Source: Nitrospira sp. (lineage in GTDB: Bacteria; Nitrospirota; Nitrospiria; Nitrospirales; Nitrospiraceae). From it: a DNA stretch of 64,000 bases. Both the position numbers and the translations under genes were made by a program. The stretch covers positions 2,755,043-2,819,042 of the forward strand of contig CP092079.1 of NCBI GenBank assembly GCA_022226955.1. The letters run 5' to 3'. Below are positions 16,500 to 25,433 of the stretch, one piece after another; positions within the stretch are counted from its first letter, which is position 1; every line of letters starts with the position of its first letter. A model generated the notes under the pieces. The model worked only from the letters and a program-made list of their open reading frames with translations. It was not told the origin of the DNA and ran no database searches.

Positions 16500-17187
16500 A
16501 GAGAGATTGCGTGCAGGCATTCCTCGTTGGATCCACAAGTCTGTGGCGCGTCTGGATCAGCTCCTGGACCCTTATTTCGTACGGTCGTATTCCCAGGAAG
16601 GTGAAGACTTGCTTCTCCGAAGAGTTTTGAACGGACAAACAACTGGATTTTATGTAGATATCGGCGCTCATCACCCGATGAGATTTTCCAATACATACCT
16701 CTTTTATAAGCTTGGTTGGCATGGCATCAATGTCGATGCGATGCCTGGCAGCATGGAGCTTTTCCAGAAAGCCCGGCCTAGAGATATAAACATCGAAGCG
16801 GCCATATCAGAGACGGAGCAGGTGCTCGAGTATTATATGATGGATGATCCTGCGCTGAATGGGTTCGTCTCTGCCGTTAATCTGGGAATCTACATGAAGT
16901 CCGGCCGCAAGCTGCTCGAAACCCGACCGATTCGGACGCAAACCATGCGGACGCTCCTAGAATCGTACCTTCAAGGAGTTCAAGAGATTGATTTTCTATC
17001 TGTAGATGTAGAGGGGCTTGACCTGCAAGTGCTTCGGTCTAATGATTGGAATCGATTTCGTCCGAGGTTTATCTTAACCGAGGCGTTTCCGCCTTCGGCG
17101 TCCGAGGCACTTCGTCAGTTTCTCGGTGAGCAGGGCTACCGGTGCATTGCAAATACCGTAACCACTTTTCTGTTTTCATCGACATAA
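16486..17187 (+). CDS. FkbM family methyltransferase
   Basis: A 233-residue protein with the FkbM pattern: SQEGEDLLLRRVL at residues 36-48, GFYVDIGAHHPMRFSNTYLF as SAM-binding motif I, GWHGINVDAMPGSMELF, and IDFLSVDVEGLDLQVLRSND near residue 168. FkbM enzymes are O-methyltransferases common in LPS and secondary metabolite clusters. The start overlaps the previous gene by 14 bp; ATG 16489 directly follows and is an equal alternative. It likely methylates a hydroxyl of an O-unit sugar. Confidence 0.85.
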   Translation: MMTGKERLRAGIPRWIHKSVARLDQLLDPYFVRSYSQEGEDLLLRRVLNGQTTGFYVDIGAHHPMRFSNTYLFYKLGWHGINVDAMPGSMELFQKARPRDINIEAAISETEQVLEYYMMDDPALNGFVSAVNLGIYMKSGRKLLETRPIRTQTMRTLLESYLQGVQEIDFLSVDVEGLDLQVLRSNDWNRFRPRFILTEAFPPSASEALRQFLGEQGYRCIANTVTTFLFSST

Positions 17188-17244
17188 GAAAGCGCCTTTT
17201 CGGAATCCCATCAAGAAGTTAGTGCAGGCGTAGGGGGGAGGAAT

Positions 17245-19107
17245 ATGTGTGGGATTCTAGGGGTCGTCGGAAGGATAGATACTGACTTGGCGCATCGGTG
17301 CTTGGCTACAATCCGTCATCGGGGACCTGATGGGGAAGGTCTTTGGCAGGACGCTGGTATCACATTGGGTCATCGGCGCCTTGCGATTCTTGATACTTCA
17401 GAAGCGGGTCGGCAACCTATGTCGTATGGAAACCGGCGGTATTGGATTACCTTTAACGGGGAAATCTACAATTTTATAGAGATACGAGCAGAACTCGAGG
17501 GGAAAGGGCATCGATTTGGAACAGGGACTGATACCGAAGTGTTACTTGCGGCATTTGTCGAATGGGGTGAATCTTGCTTGACCAGGCTGAACGGCATGTG
17601 GGCGTTCGCCATTTGGGATGTCCACCATCAACGCTTGTTTCTGAGTAGAGATCGACTCGGAAAGAAGCCGTTGTTCTATGCTGAAACGCCATTTGGGTTC
17701 GCCTTTGCTTCAGAGATGAAGGCGCTGTTCCCGCTGCTCGGGACGGTTGAGGCCAATTCTGATCTCATCCGAGACCGCGCGCGTCTCTTCACCTATGAGA
17801 CAACCTCCGAGTGCGTCATTCGTGGCATCAGCCGTTTTCCTGCTGGATCGTATGGATGGTTTGAAAAAGGTCGCCTAAGGACCTCCAGATGGTGGTGCAC
17901 ACTGGATTCTCTTCCGCGAGTGCCTGCTCGGTATGAAGACCAAGTCGATTGCCTTCGCGAACTTCTCATTGACTCTTGCCGGATCCGCATGCGCAGCGAT
18001 GTGCCGATTGGGACTGCTCTCAGCGGGGGGCTCGACTCTAGTTCCGTTATCGCGACAATGAAGGAGGTTGCAAGACGCGGTGGTGGACAACGTGGGGGAA
18101 AAGACTGGCAACATGCGTTTGTAGCCTCATTCCCTGGTACCCCTCTTGATGAATCTCACTATGCCAAGGACGTGGCTGAGCACCTGGGTGTCCCGGCAAC
18201 GTTCATAAAGATGGATCCGGTGGGAGCGATGGGGCGATTGGAGGAGTTCTTTTACCTGTTCGAGGATTTGTACATCACCAGCCCTATCCCGTTCATGCTC
18301 ACATATGGGGCTGTGAAAAAAGCCGGTATTTCGGTCACACTCGACGGCCATGGTGCTGATGAACTGTTTGGAGGGTACAGTTTCGACTACTTGTTTGCCT
18401 TACGGGATGCTGGAGTGTCGGTAGGGCAGGCGCTCGGTATTATTCGCACTTTCTATGATTCATGGCCTAAAAAAACGCAGCAATTTCCTGCTTTGCCTCA
18501 CCCTCTCCTGTACCTGGGGCGCTGGCATCTCGCTTATCTGAAATCCAAGCTGATCGGGCGTCCAACGGAAGATAGTTCGTCCGATGCTGCGCATGAAAAA
18601 TGGGACCAGTTAGACCATTTATCGCGGCAGCTTTATCGGTCTACTCACGAAACTGTATTGCCGACCTTGCTGCGGAATTATGATCGATACAGTATGGCCA
18701 ATGGAGTGGAAATCAGAATGCCATTCTTGGACCATCGTATTCTCACATTCGCATTTGCGCTTCGATGGCAGGCAAAGTTACGCGGGGGGTATTCGAAGGC
18801 CATCATACGCGATGCCGTGAAGCCGTTTCTACCGCCTAACATTGTTTGGCGGAAGAGCAAGCTCGGGTTCAACTCCCCGGTCGTCGATTGGTTCAAGGGG
18901 CCGCTCCGGGCTATATTTCTGGACATGATTGCCGATAAAGCGTTTCGACAATGTGACCTGATCGATCCGATTGCGGCTTCAGAGGCGGTTCATCATGTCA
19001 TTGAGTCTCCACTTGCGTCGTTTCAAGACGGGGAACGGGCCTGGACCCTTCTCATGCCGTATCTTTGGGAGCGGGCCGTTGTAAAAAGGAGCGAGGCGGC
19101 AGCTTGA
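17245..19107 (+). CDS. asnB: Asparagine synthetase-like amidotransferase (first copy)
   Basis: A 620-residue two-domain enzyme. MCGILGVV gives the N-terminal Cys2 nucleophile of class II glutamine amidotransferases, with RHRGPDGEGLW and FNGEIYNFIE. The synthetase domain has the ATP-pyrophosphatase loop LSGGLDSSSVIA near residue 258 and DGHGADELFGGY near 370. All these motifs look intact. A strong GGGGGAGG ribosome-binding site precedes ATG 17245. In glycan clusters such enzymes can amidate uronic acids (WbpS-like) rather than make free asparagine; its place among methyltransferases and glycosyltransferases favours this. A second, different copy lies at 31146. Confidence 0.85.
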   Translation: MCGILGVVGRIDTDLAHRCLATIRHRGPDGEGLWQDAGITLGHRRLAILDTSEAGRQPMSYGNRRYWITFNGEIYNFIEIRAELEGKGHRFGTGTDTEVLLAAFVEWGESCLTRLNGMWAFAIWDVHHQRLFLSRDRLGKKPLFYAETPFGFAFASEMKALFPLLGTVEANSDLIRDRARLFTYETTSECVIRGISRFPAGSYGWFEKGRLRTSRWWCTLDSLPRVPARYEDQVDCLRELLIDSCRIRMRSDVPIGTALSGGLDSSSVIATMKEVARRGGGQRGGKDWQHAFVASFPGTPLDESHYAKDVAEHLGVPATFIKMDPVGAMGRLEEFFYLFEDLYITSPIPFMLTYGAVKKAGISVTLDGHGADELFGGYSFDYLFALRDAGVSVGQALGIIRTFYDSWPKKTQQFPALPHPLLYLGRWHLAYLKSKLIGRPTEDSSSDAAHEKWDQLDHLSRQLYRSTHETVLPTLLRNYDRYSMANGVEIRMPFLDHRILTFAFALRWQAKLRGGYSKAIIRDAVKPFLPPNIVWRKSKLGFNSPVVDWFKGPLRAIFLDMIADKAFRQCDLIDPIAASEAVHHVIESPLASFQDGERAWTLLMPYLWERAVVKRSEAAA

Positions 19108-20024
19108 ACCTCGCACCGATCGCTCTCTTTGCGTACCGGAGGCCGACGCACTTGCAGCGAACGGTAGAGGCGCTTCGTCGTAATCCCCAGGTATCTTCAA
19201 GTCAACTCTTCGTTTTTTCAGACGGTCCGAAACAGCCGTCGGATGAAACAGCCGTGAGACAGGTGCGGGAGTATCTGCGAACGCTTTCGGGATTCGGATC
19301 TGTGGAAATTGTTGAACGCAATAGGAACTGGGGGCTAGCGAACTCCATCATCGACGGCGTTTCACAAATCTGTCAGAAGTATGGCCGAGTTATCGTCCTG
19401 GAAGACGATCTATCGGTATCGCCTCATTTCCTGGAATATATGAACACCGCACTCGATCTATACGAACATGACAATCGAGTCATGCAAATCTCTGGTTATA
19501 TGTTTCCTCTTGCGGCTGAGCTCGAAGAAGATGCGATCTTCCTTCCGTTCATCACTTCGTGGGGTTGGGCAACGTGGGTGCGCGCTTGGCGTCACTTCGA
19601 TTCACATTGTGCTGCTTGGCCCGATATCAAGAATGAGAGTGAAGCCTTGAAAGCGTTTGACCTAGGAGGTGCCTATCCTTATTCATCGATGGTCGAAGCC
19701 CAGTTTCGCGGGGAGATCGATTCGTGGGCTATCAGGTGGTATGTGAGTGTGTTTGCACACAAAGGATTGGTTCTTTTCCCACGTCAAACATTGGTCAACA
19801 ATTCTGGCTTGGAGGGAAGCGGTACGCATGGCAAGGGGCCGAGCATATGGAGACTGAATCATCCCTCCGATGACTTCGCTGTGCGAGTATTTCCGAAAAA
19901 TGTGTTTCCCAGCCAAGCGGTTAAACTCATTACGGCGGCCATAGGTCAGGGGCGCGCAAGTTACTTCAACCGGGCGTGCGGGTGGATACATGGAATTCTG
20001 GCGAGAATTCAAAGCAGAGATTAA
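19104..20024 (+). CDS. Glycosyltransferase, GT-A-like
   Basis: A protein of about 306 residues opening with IALFAYRRPTHLQRTVEALR, a form seen in GT2-like sugar transferases, followed by QLFVFSDGPKQ, NWGLANSIIDGVSQI and VIVLEDDLSVSPHFLEYM, where the EDD acts as a DXD-type metal site. FITSWGWATWVRAWRHFD near residue 155 is also typical of this group. I propose TTG 19104, which overlaps the asnB stop (TTGA) and follows AAAGGAG; ATG 19065 would add 13 residues overlapping asnB. Donor and acceptor are unknown. Confidence 0.75.
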   Translation: MNLAPIALFAYRRPTHLQRTVEALRRNPQVSSSQLFVFSDGPKQPSDETAVRQVREYLRTLSGFGSVEIVERNRNWGLANSIIDGVSQICQKYGRVIVLEDDLSVSPHFLEYMNTALDLYEHDNRVMQISGYMFPLAAELEEDAIFLPFITSWGWATWVRAWRHFDSHCAAWPDIKNESEALKAFDLGGAYPYSSMVEAQFRGEIDSWAIRWYVSVFAHKGLVLFPRQTLVNNSGLEGSGTHGKGPSIWRLNHPSDDFAVRVFPKNVFPSQAVKLITAAIGQGRASYFNRACGWIHGILARIQSRD

Positions 20025-20826
20025 TCGACAGGTATACATTCGTACCGGCCGACGGCCTTGGTCTCGAGGGTATGGCGAACACCGGCAAATGGAAATTCTT
20101 CGAGTTTTGGATCAGGGCCAGTTTCACGCTGAGCGGCTTCCTCCTGGCTATGGGTTCCGCCTCGACGAACGTGTGGTGGAATATCCTTGGTTATTTGATC
20201 GTCTTCCGGCTGGCGACGAGTCACTTTTGGATGCGGGATCTGTTCTGAATCATCGTTTCCTGCTCGAACGCGCGCAGTTACGAGAGAAGCGCGTGTTCGT
20301 TTCCACTCTTGCGCCGGAACCGGTCTCGTTCAATGAGTTGGGCGTATCCTATGTGTACGAGGATCTTCGGGCCAGTTGTTTTCGAAACAATCATTTCGAT
20401 CGCATCGTCAGTCTCTCCACCTTGGAGCATGTTGGTATGGATAACACGATGCTGTATACCGGCGATGCGTCCAAACGTGAAGATGTACCTCGCGCCTATC
20501 TAGATGCGGTACGAGAACTCAAGCGCATCCTGAAGCCTGGCGGGCATTTGTATGTTAGCGTCCCATTCGGGCAGGCCAAGAGCTATGGATGGTTCCAGAT
20601 ATTCGATGCGCCGATGGTCGATGCTCTGATAGGAGAGTTTGTTCCGTCTTCCTACAAAGAATGTCATTATCGATATATGCCGGATGGATGGGTCGTGTCG
20701 AATCGAGAGCAGTCCTCGGGAGCGACCTATTTCGATATTCATAAAACGAAGGAATATGATCCTGATTTCGCCGCCGCTTCTCGAGCGGTCGTGTGCCTGG
20801 ATCTCCAGAAGTCGCTCGAAAAGTAA
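19990..20826 (+). CDS. SAM-dependent methyltransferase
   Basis: A 278-residue protein whose middle reads like a class I methyltransferase: GDESLLDAGSVLNHRFLLER, where motif I is degenerate, then NHFDRIVSLSTLEHVGMDN and LKRILKPGGHLYVSVPFG. These last two segments match the usual motifs before and within strand 5 of the fold. It overlaps the glycosyltransferase gene by 35 bp. The weak glycine motif means SAM binding should not be taken for granted. A role in glycan tailoring is inferred from position. Confidence 0.68.
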   Translation: MEFWREFKAEINRQVYIRTGRRPWSRGYGEHRQMEILRVLDQGQFHAERLPPGYGFRLDERVVEYPWLFDRLPAGDESLLDAGSVLNHRFLLERAQLREKRVFVSTLAPEPVSFNELGVSYVYEDLRASCFRNNHFDRIVSLSTLEHVGMDNTMLYTGDASKREDVPRAYLDAVRELKRILKPGGHLYVSVPFGQAKSYGWFQIFDAPMVDALIGEFVPSSYKECHYRYMPDGWVVSNREQSSGATYFDIHKTKEYDPDFAAASRAVVCLDLQKSLEK

Positions 20827-20875
20827 GAGCACTGTTGGGACATGAAGTTCGTCGACTCAAAGAACGCCTGAGCGG

Positions 20876-21748
20876 ATGGATCTTCAACAAATAAGTCGTC
20901 CGGATGAAGTGACCAGGGCAGCCGAAAAGCGAGACTCTGATTTGACGTGGGAAGAGGCTGTGTTATGGCTTCGAGATCAGCCAGACCAAGGGCCGTTGGT
21001 ATTGGCCTGCTTCTACGACGACCCGTTGCTCGAGGCTGCGAAACGCTATGCCTCGAGTACTGAATGGCAAGCGATACGGTCGTATCTTCCGGCCGTGCGA
21101 GGCCGCGCTCTGGACCTTGGCGCGGGACGTGGTATCGCATCGTTCGCATTGGCTCGCGATGGCTGGGCAGTTACGGCAGTAGAGCCCGACCCGAGTGCGA
21201 TTGTCGGCACCGGCGCGATTCGGCGGCTGGCCGAGGAAGGCGGATTTTCAATCGACGTCGTTGATCAACGAGGAGAGGAGCTTCCGTTTCAAGACGAGTT
21301 CTTCGACCTCGTTCATTGTCGTGCGGTCCTGCATCATGCCCGTGATCTGGCTGCGTTGTGTCGAGAGGTTGGCAGAGTCCTGAAGCCAGGCGGAATACTC
21401 ATTGCGACACGAGAACATGTCATTTCGCGAAAAGAAGATCTAGAGCTGTTTCTGGAGGCGCATCCTCTTCATCGATTATATGGAGGAGAATATGCGTACC
21501 TGCTTGCCGAATATCGCGTGGCGATCGAACGCGCAGGGTTGACAATCATGACGGTACTGAATCCGTATGCGTCCGATATCAATCTGTTTCCAGATTCACG
21601 CGCGGGCTTGAGGCAGCGGATCGCGACACGATTCCAACTCCCTTCACCAGCATTCGTACCTGGTGTTCTTCTTGACTGGGTCGGTGCATGGTCATCGCAA
21701 CCGGGGCGACTATATTCCTTCATTGCCGGCAAACTGCTGCATGCCTGA
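20876..21748 (+). CDS. Class I SAM-dependent methyltransferase
   Basis: A 290-residue protein with a clear methyltransferase core: ALDLGAGRGIASFALARDGW (motif I, near residue 80), VTAVEPDPSAIVGTGAIRR (ribose-binding Asp), FFDLVHCRAVLHHARDLAAL and VLKPGGILIATREHVIS. The C-terminal 90 residues may recognise the acceptor. It starts 49 bp after the previous methyltransferase gene and overlaps the following epimerase gene by 8 bp. It is the third clear SAM enzyme in this part of the cluster; substrate unknown. Confidence 0.82.
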   Translation: MDLQQISRPDEVTRAAEKRDSDLTWEEAVLWLRDQPDQGPLVLACFYDDPLLEAAKRYASSTEWQAIRSYLPAVRGRALDLGAGRGIASFALARDGWAVTAVEPDPSAIVGTGAIRRLAEEGGFSIDVVDQRGEELPFQDEFFDLVHCRAVLHHARDLAALCREVGRVLKPGGILIATREHVISRKEDLELFLEAHPLHRLYGGEYAYLLAEYRVAIERAGLTIMTVLNPYASDINLFPDSRAGLRQRIATRFQLPSPAFVPGVLLDWVGAWSSQPGRLYSFIAGKLLHA

Positions 21749-22661
21749 TCGCGTTATCATCACAGGAGCCTGCGGGTTCATCGGCCGCCACGTCGCGCGA
21801 CGGTTTGCCGAGGCCGGCTACTTCGTGGTGGGGGTCGGCCATGGAACCTGGTCTGCAGAGGAGGCTAGTTCCTGGGGTATATCTGAATGGCATGCGATGG
21901 ATATCTCGTTTGATGCGTTGACGAACTGCGGACCTTCGGTTGACGTCATTGTCCATTGTGCGGGGAGTGGATCGGTCGGATACTCGTTGACGCATCCTTT
22001 TCAGGACTTTCAGCGAAGCGCAGGAACGATCGCTGCGACATTGGAGTATATGCGTCTGAGGGCTCCCCATGCGCGCCTCGTCTATCTCTCTAGCGCGGCC
22101 GTCTATGGACAGCGTTCAGGGGATATCCTCATTTCTGAGCAAATGCCTATTGAGCCAATGTCTCCCTACGGGCTTCATAAGATGATCGGAGAATCGTTGT
22201 GCCGGATGTATGGCGCCCAGTATGGGGTGTCTTCTGTGGTTGTTCGGTTCTTTTCGGTCTATGGATGCGGGCTCAGGAAGCAGCTTCTCTGGGATGCGTG
22301 CATAAAAGCATCACGGGGAGAGGTTGAGTTCGGTGGCACAGGGGAGGAGACTCGCGACTGGTTGGATGTGACCGATGCGGCTGAGTTGGTGCTGCAGTCG
22401 GTCGAACAGGCCTCTTCCGGCCGGCCTGTGGCTAACGGCGGAACGGGGCAATCGGTATCGATCCGGGCTGTGCTCGAAGAATTGTTCCGTGGCCTGGGGA
22501 GGCAAGCGAATCCGGCATTTTCGGGCATCGTGCGAGTCGGTGATCCCAAGCATTACCGAGCCGATATTTCCACGGCGCAGCAGTGGGGCTGGCTGCCAAA
22601 GGTTGGATGGCGCGAAGGGGTTCGCGCGTATGCTGAATGGTTTCGGAGGCACGCTCTGTGA
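21741..22661 (+). CDS. NAD-dependent epimerase/dehydratase (extended SDR)
   Basis: A 306-residue extended short-chain dehydrogenase. RVIITGACGFIGRHVARRFA at the N-terminus is the NAD-binding loop; VYLSSAAVYGQRSGD supplies the catalytic Ser and SPYGLHKMIGESLCRMYG the Tyr-x3-Lys pair. RDWLDVTDAAELVLQ is the substrate-side motif of nucleotide-sugar epimerases. I chose ATG 21741 because upstream in-frame codons encode no family sequence and lie in the previous gene. It likely interconverts or dehydrates an NDP-sugar used by the nearby transferases. Confidence 0.83.
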   Translation: MPDRVIITGACGFIGRHVARRFAEAGYFVVGVGHGTWSAEEASSWGISEWHAMDISFDALTNCGPSVDVIVHCAGSGSVGYSLTHPFQDFQRSAGTIAATLEYMRLRAPHARLVYLSSAAVYGQRSGDILISEQMPIEPMSPYGLHKMIGESLCRMYGAQYGVSSVVVRFFSVYGCGLRKQLLWDACIKASRGEVEFGGTGEETRDWLDVTDAAELVLQSVEQASSGRPVANGGTGQSVSIRAVLEELFRGLGRQANPAFSGIVRVGDPKHYRADISTAQQWGWLPKVGWREGVRAYAEWFRRHAL

Positions 22662-23818
22662 TTCGGGTTGGATTTGTACTGACTTTCGATGCCACGGGTT
22701 GGCTTGGCGGGGTCAGTTATTTCCGGAATCTGCTGAGTGCGCTGGCGTCTCTCCCAAAGCCTCGCATTGCGCCAGTTGTTTTTGCGGGGCAACGCACTGA
22801 CTCGGGTGTTCTTGCGCAGTTCCCGTCCGTACAGCTCGTCCGCTCCTCGCTGCTTGATTCGGGAAGCGTGCCCTGGCTATTGCGCCGGGCCGTCGCGAAG
22901 GTGCTTGGGAGAGATGTTGGACTCGAGCTTTTGCTCAAGAGACACCAAGTTCATGCCCTTTCGCACCAAGGTTTTTTGGGCGGGCTTGGACACATTCCTA
23001 TCCTTGGCTGGATTCCCGACTTCCAAGAGTGCCATCTGCCGGAATTCTTTTCCCCTGAGGAAATCGCCGCGCGTACTCGCAAACGATGTCTTTTTTGCCG
23101 AGCCTGTTCGGTTGTAATCCTGTCGAGCCGTGATGCCACAGAGGATCTGGAGCGTCTGGATGGCTCCTGTGCAAAGCATGCGAAGACGCTCCAGTTTGTG
23201 GCGGATGTTGCGATGCCTGCTCAGCTTGACGTCATGGACGTTCTTCGCCGACTGGGCGTGGAGCCACCGTATTTTCATCTGCCCAACCAGTTCTGGCGGC
23301 ATAAGAATCACGGTGTTGTCGTTGAGGCGCTTCGCGTCCTCAAGGCGCGCGGAGTGATGGCCCGTGTGGTTGCCTCAGGGAACACGGCAGATCATCGGCA
23401 GCCTGGATATTTCCAGGCGCTCATGCGCCAGGCCGAAGAGGCTGGCGTCAAGGATCGATTTCTCTCGGTCGGCACCGTGCCCTATGCCGATCTTGTGGCG
23501 TTGATGGCAGGCTCTGTGGCGGTGATCAATCCATCGCGTTTCGAAGGATGGAGCACCACCGTGGAAGAAGCCAAATCGTTGGGTAAAACTGTTGTGTTGT
23601 CCGATCTTCGCGTCCATCGGGAGCAAGCTCCTCCACGAGGGCAGTATTTTGCCCCCGATGATGTCGATGGGCTTGCAACGGCAATGGAGAACACGCTGCG
23701 CGAGTATGATCCGCTTGTTGATCGAACACGCATGCGAGAAGCCCAGGAAGCTCTGCCGAACCGCCGCCAGACATTTGCGAGAACATTTGAAGATATCGTG
23801 GTGGAGGCGGTTCCATGA
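22658..23818 (+). CDS. Glycosyltransferase, GT-B (GT1/GT4-like)
   Basis: A 386-residue GT-B protein. The N-terminal part has VGFVLTFDATGWLGGVSYFR, and the C-terminal donor domain has YFHLPNQFWRHKNHGVVVEA near residue 205 and VAVINPSRFEGWSTTVEEAK near residue 285, containing the conserved EGWSTTVEE motif. The GTG at 22658 overlaps the epimerase stop (GTGA), and the gene ends with an ATGA overlap into the next. It resembles mannosyl- or rhamnosyl-type transferases of O-antigen clusters, but specificity is unknown. Confidence 0.83.
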   Translation: MIRVGFVLTFDATGWLGGVSYFRNLLSALASLPKPRIAPVVFAGQRTDSGVLAQFPSVQLVRSSLLDSGSVPWLLRRAVAKVLGRDVGLELLLKRHQVHALSHQGFLGGLGHIPILGWIPDFQECHLPEFFSPEEIAARTRKRCLFCRACSVVILSSRDATEDLERLDGSCAKHAKTLQFVADVAMPAQLDVMDVLRRLGVEPPYFHLPNQFWRHKNHGVVVEALRVLKARGVMARVVASGNTADHRQPGYFQALMRQAEEAGVKDRFLSVGTVPYADLVALMAGSVAVINPSRFEGWSTTVEEAKSLGKTVVLSDLRVHREQAPPRGQYFAPDDVDGLATAMENTLREYDPLVDRTRMREAQEALPNRRQTFARTFEDIVVEAVP

Positions 23819-24675
23819 GCGGCGTGGGTGCGGCAACTATTTCGATTGTGACGCCCACGATGAATATGGAGCGCTGGCTTCCCCTGACGATCGAGTCGGT
23901 TGTTTCCAACATGCGGCAGGGTGATGAATATTTTGTCATTGATGGGGGATCGACGGATACGAGCGCTGCCATTATCAAACGTTACGAGCGGCACCTTGCC
24001 GGCTGGGTAAGCGAGCCGGATAAGGGTTACGCCGATGCTTTGGCCAAGGGATTCGCGCGAGCAACGGGCGACATTTTTTGTTGGATCAATGCTGGAGATG
24101 TATTGTTGCCTGGAGCGTTGGATGCGGCGCGCGCGGAGCTGGCGAATACCGATGCGGACATGATTTTTGGCGACGACTTCTACATTGATGAAGATCATCG
24201 CGTCATCTTTTTCAGTCGTGGCTACGTGAAGAATTTGCAGCAGGCCATGCTCTATGGCGGGTGGACGCCGTTACAGGATGCCTGTTTCTGGCGGCGTGAA
24301 TTGTATGAGAAGATTGGAGGGATGAATCGCGATCTGAAATACGCGGCTGATTTCGAGCTGTTTCTTCGGATGGCGCTCCATGGAACCTGCCGATATGTTC
24401 CCCTGGCATTCAGTGCGTTTCGACGGCATGCCGGACAGAAGTCGATCTCGGGGTCCGAGGCATATCGGAATGAGCGTGCGGAGGTTCGCCGCCGTGAGTT
24501 GGTTTCTGCGGTAGGGGCTTCTCTCTGGAAATCCCTACGACTCCTGTGGAGTTTTCTCACGATTCGGTGGCGTGTCTATGTAATGCAGCGTCAGTGGCGT
24601 CGTGCTGATCTTGTGGGGCGTCAAGTCAACGAACTCCGTTGCGGGCAGTATTGGCCTCCTGCCGGCACGGTATGA
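23815..24675 (+). CDS. Glycosyltransferase family 2
   Basis: A 286-residue GT-A enzyme: ISIVTPTMNMERWLPLTIES at the start, EYFVIDGGSTDTSAAIIKRY, DKGYADALAKGFARATGDIF and then WINAGD in place of the canonical DXD. This DKGYADA...WINAGD form is the WcaA-like subgroup that uses activated hexoses. FWRRELYEKIGGMNRDLKYA follows near residue 160. It is linked by 4-bp overlaps to the genes on both sides. The C-terminal 50 residues may be an amphipathic membrane-associating tail. Confidence 0.86.
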   Translation: MSGVGAATISIVTPTMNMERWLPLTIESVVSNMRQGDEYFVIDGGSTDTSAAIIKRYERHLAGWVSEPDKGYADALAKGFARATGDIFCWINAGDVLLPGALDAARAELANTDADMIFGDDFYIDEDHRVIFFSRGYVKNLQQAMLYGGWTPLQDACFWRRELYEKIGGMNRDLKYAADFELFLRMALHGTCRYVPLAFSAFRRHAGQKSISGSEAYRNERAEVRRRELVSAVGASLWKSLRLLWSFLTIRWRVYVMQRQWRRADLVGRQVNELRCGQYWPPAGTV

Positions 24676-25433
24676 CCGTTCGTCTGAAAGATTTTTTGCG
24701 CCGCTGGGTTCTTCCGTTTGTCGATCCTCGCCAACTCGCTTCCCTTGCGTTGCTTCCTCAATATTTCCTGGAGATGAAACGATTCCGGGGATTAGCCCAA
24801 GACGAGGCCGTTGCGTTAAGTGAAACCTATCCGTGTCTTTCCGATCGCCTGACCAGAACGCCGTTTGACCCGCACTATTTGTATCAAGGCGCCTGGCTTG
24901 CGCGACGCCTTTCGGCAACGAAACCCCAACTTCATGTGGATGTTGGCTCCAGCGTGATGATGCTGAGCGTGCTTTCCGCGAGTGTCCCCATCGCATTTTT
25001 GGATTACCGTCCGCTCGCGGTGGAATTGTCTGGATTACATTGCGTGGCGGGGACTGGCACAAGGTTGCCATTTCTCGATGATTCGATTGCCTCTCTTTCT
25101 TGTCTGCATGTGATCGAGCATATCGGATTGGGCCGGTATGGCGACCCCCTCGATCCCCAAGGCAGTCGGCAGGCAGCCGGCGAGCTGGCGCGTGTGTTGC
25201 GTCCTGGCGGTCGGCTGTTTCTGTCAGTGCCGGTTGGTCGTGAGCGCGTATGTTTTAATGCGCATCGTGTGTTCAGTCCCTCGACTATTCAATCGTTCCT
25301 TCCCGAACTACGACTAGAGACATTTTCGCTTGTGAATGATGGCGGGCAATTTAGGGATCGTGCAGCGGTTGAGACTGCAGCAGCTCTTGAATATGGGTGT
25401 GGCATGTTTGAGTTTGTGAAGACTCGTGAATAG
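24672..25433 (+). CDS. DUF268 domain protein, methyltransferase-like
   Basis: A 253-residue protein matching the DUF268 pattern: LHVDVGSSVMMLSVLSASVP, FLDYRPLAVELSGLHCVAGT, SLSCLHVIEHIGLGRYGDPL, then ELARVLRPGGRLFLSVPVGR and FNAHRVFSPSTIQSFLPELR. These segments line up with a class I methyltransferase fold (HVIEH and RPGG motifs), with a changed glycine loop. DUF268 was named from nematode proteins, and bacterial members often sit in polysaccharide clusters. Start ATG 24672 overlaps the previous stop. Function is unproven. Confidence 0.75.
   Translation: MTVRLKDFLRRWVLPFVDPRQLASLALLPQYFLEMKRFRGLAQDEAVALSETYPCLSDRLTRTPFDPHYLYQGAWLARRLSATKPQLHVDVGSSVMMLSVLSASVPIAFLDYRPLAVELSGLHCVAGTGTRLPFLDDSIASLSCLHVIEHIGLGRYGDPLDPQGSRQAAGELARVLRPGGRLFLSVPVGRERVCFNAHRVFSPSTIQSFLPELRLETFSLVNDGGQFRDRAAVETAAALEYGCGMFEFVKTRE

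Noticed and set aside
17245-19107. Housekeeping asparagine synthetase
   Set aside because: Its place in the middle of a glycan cluster and its divergent motif near residue 370 make a tailoring role more likely; not excluded.
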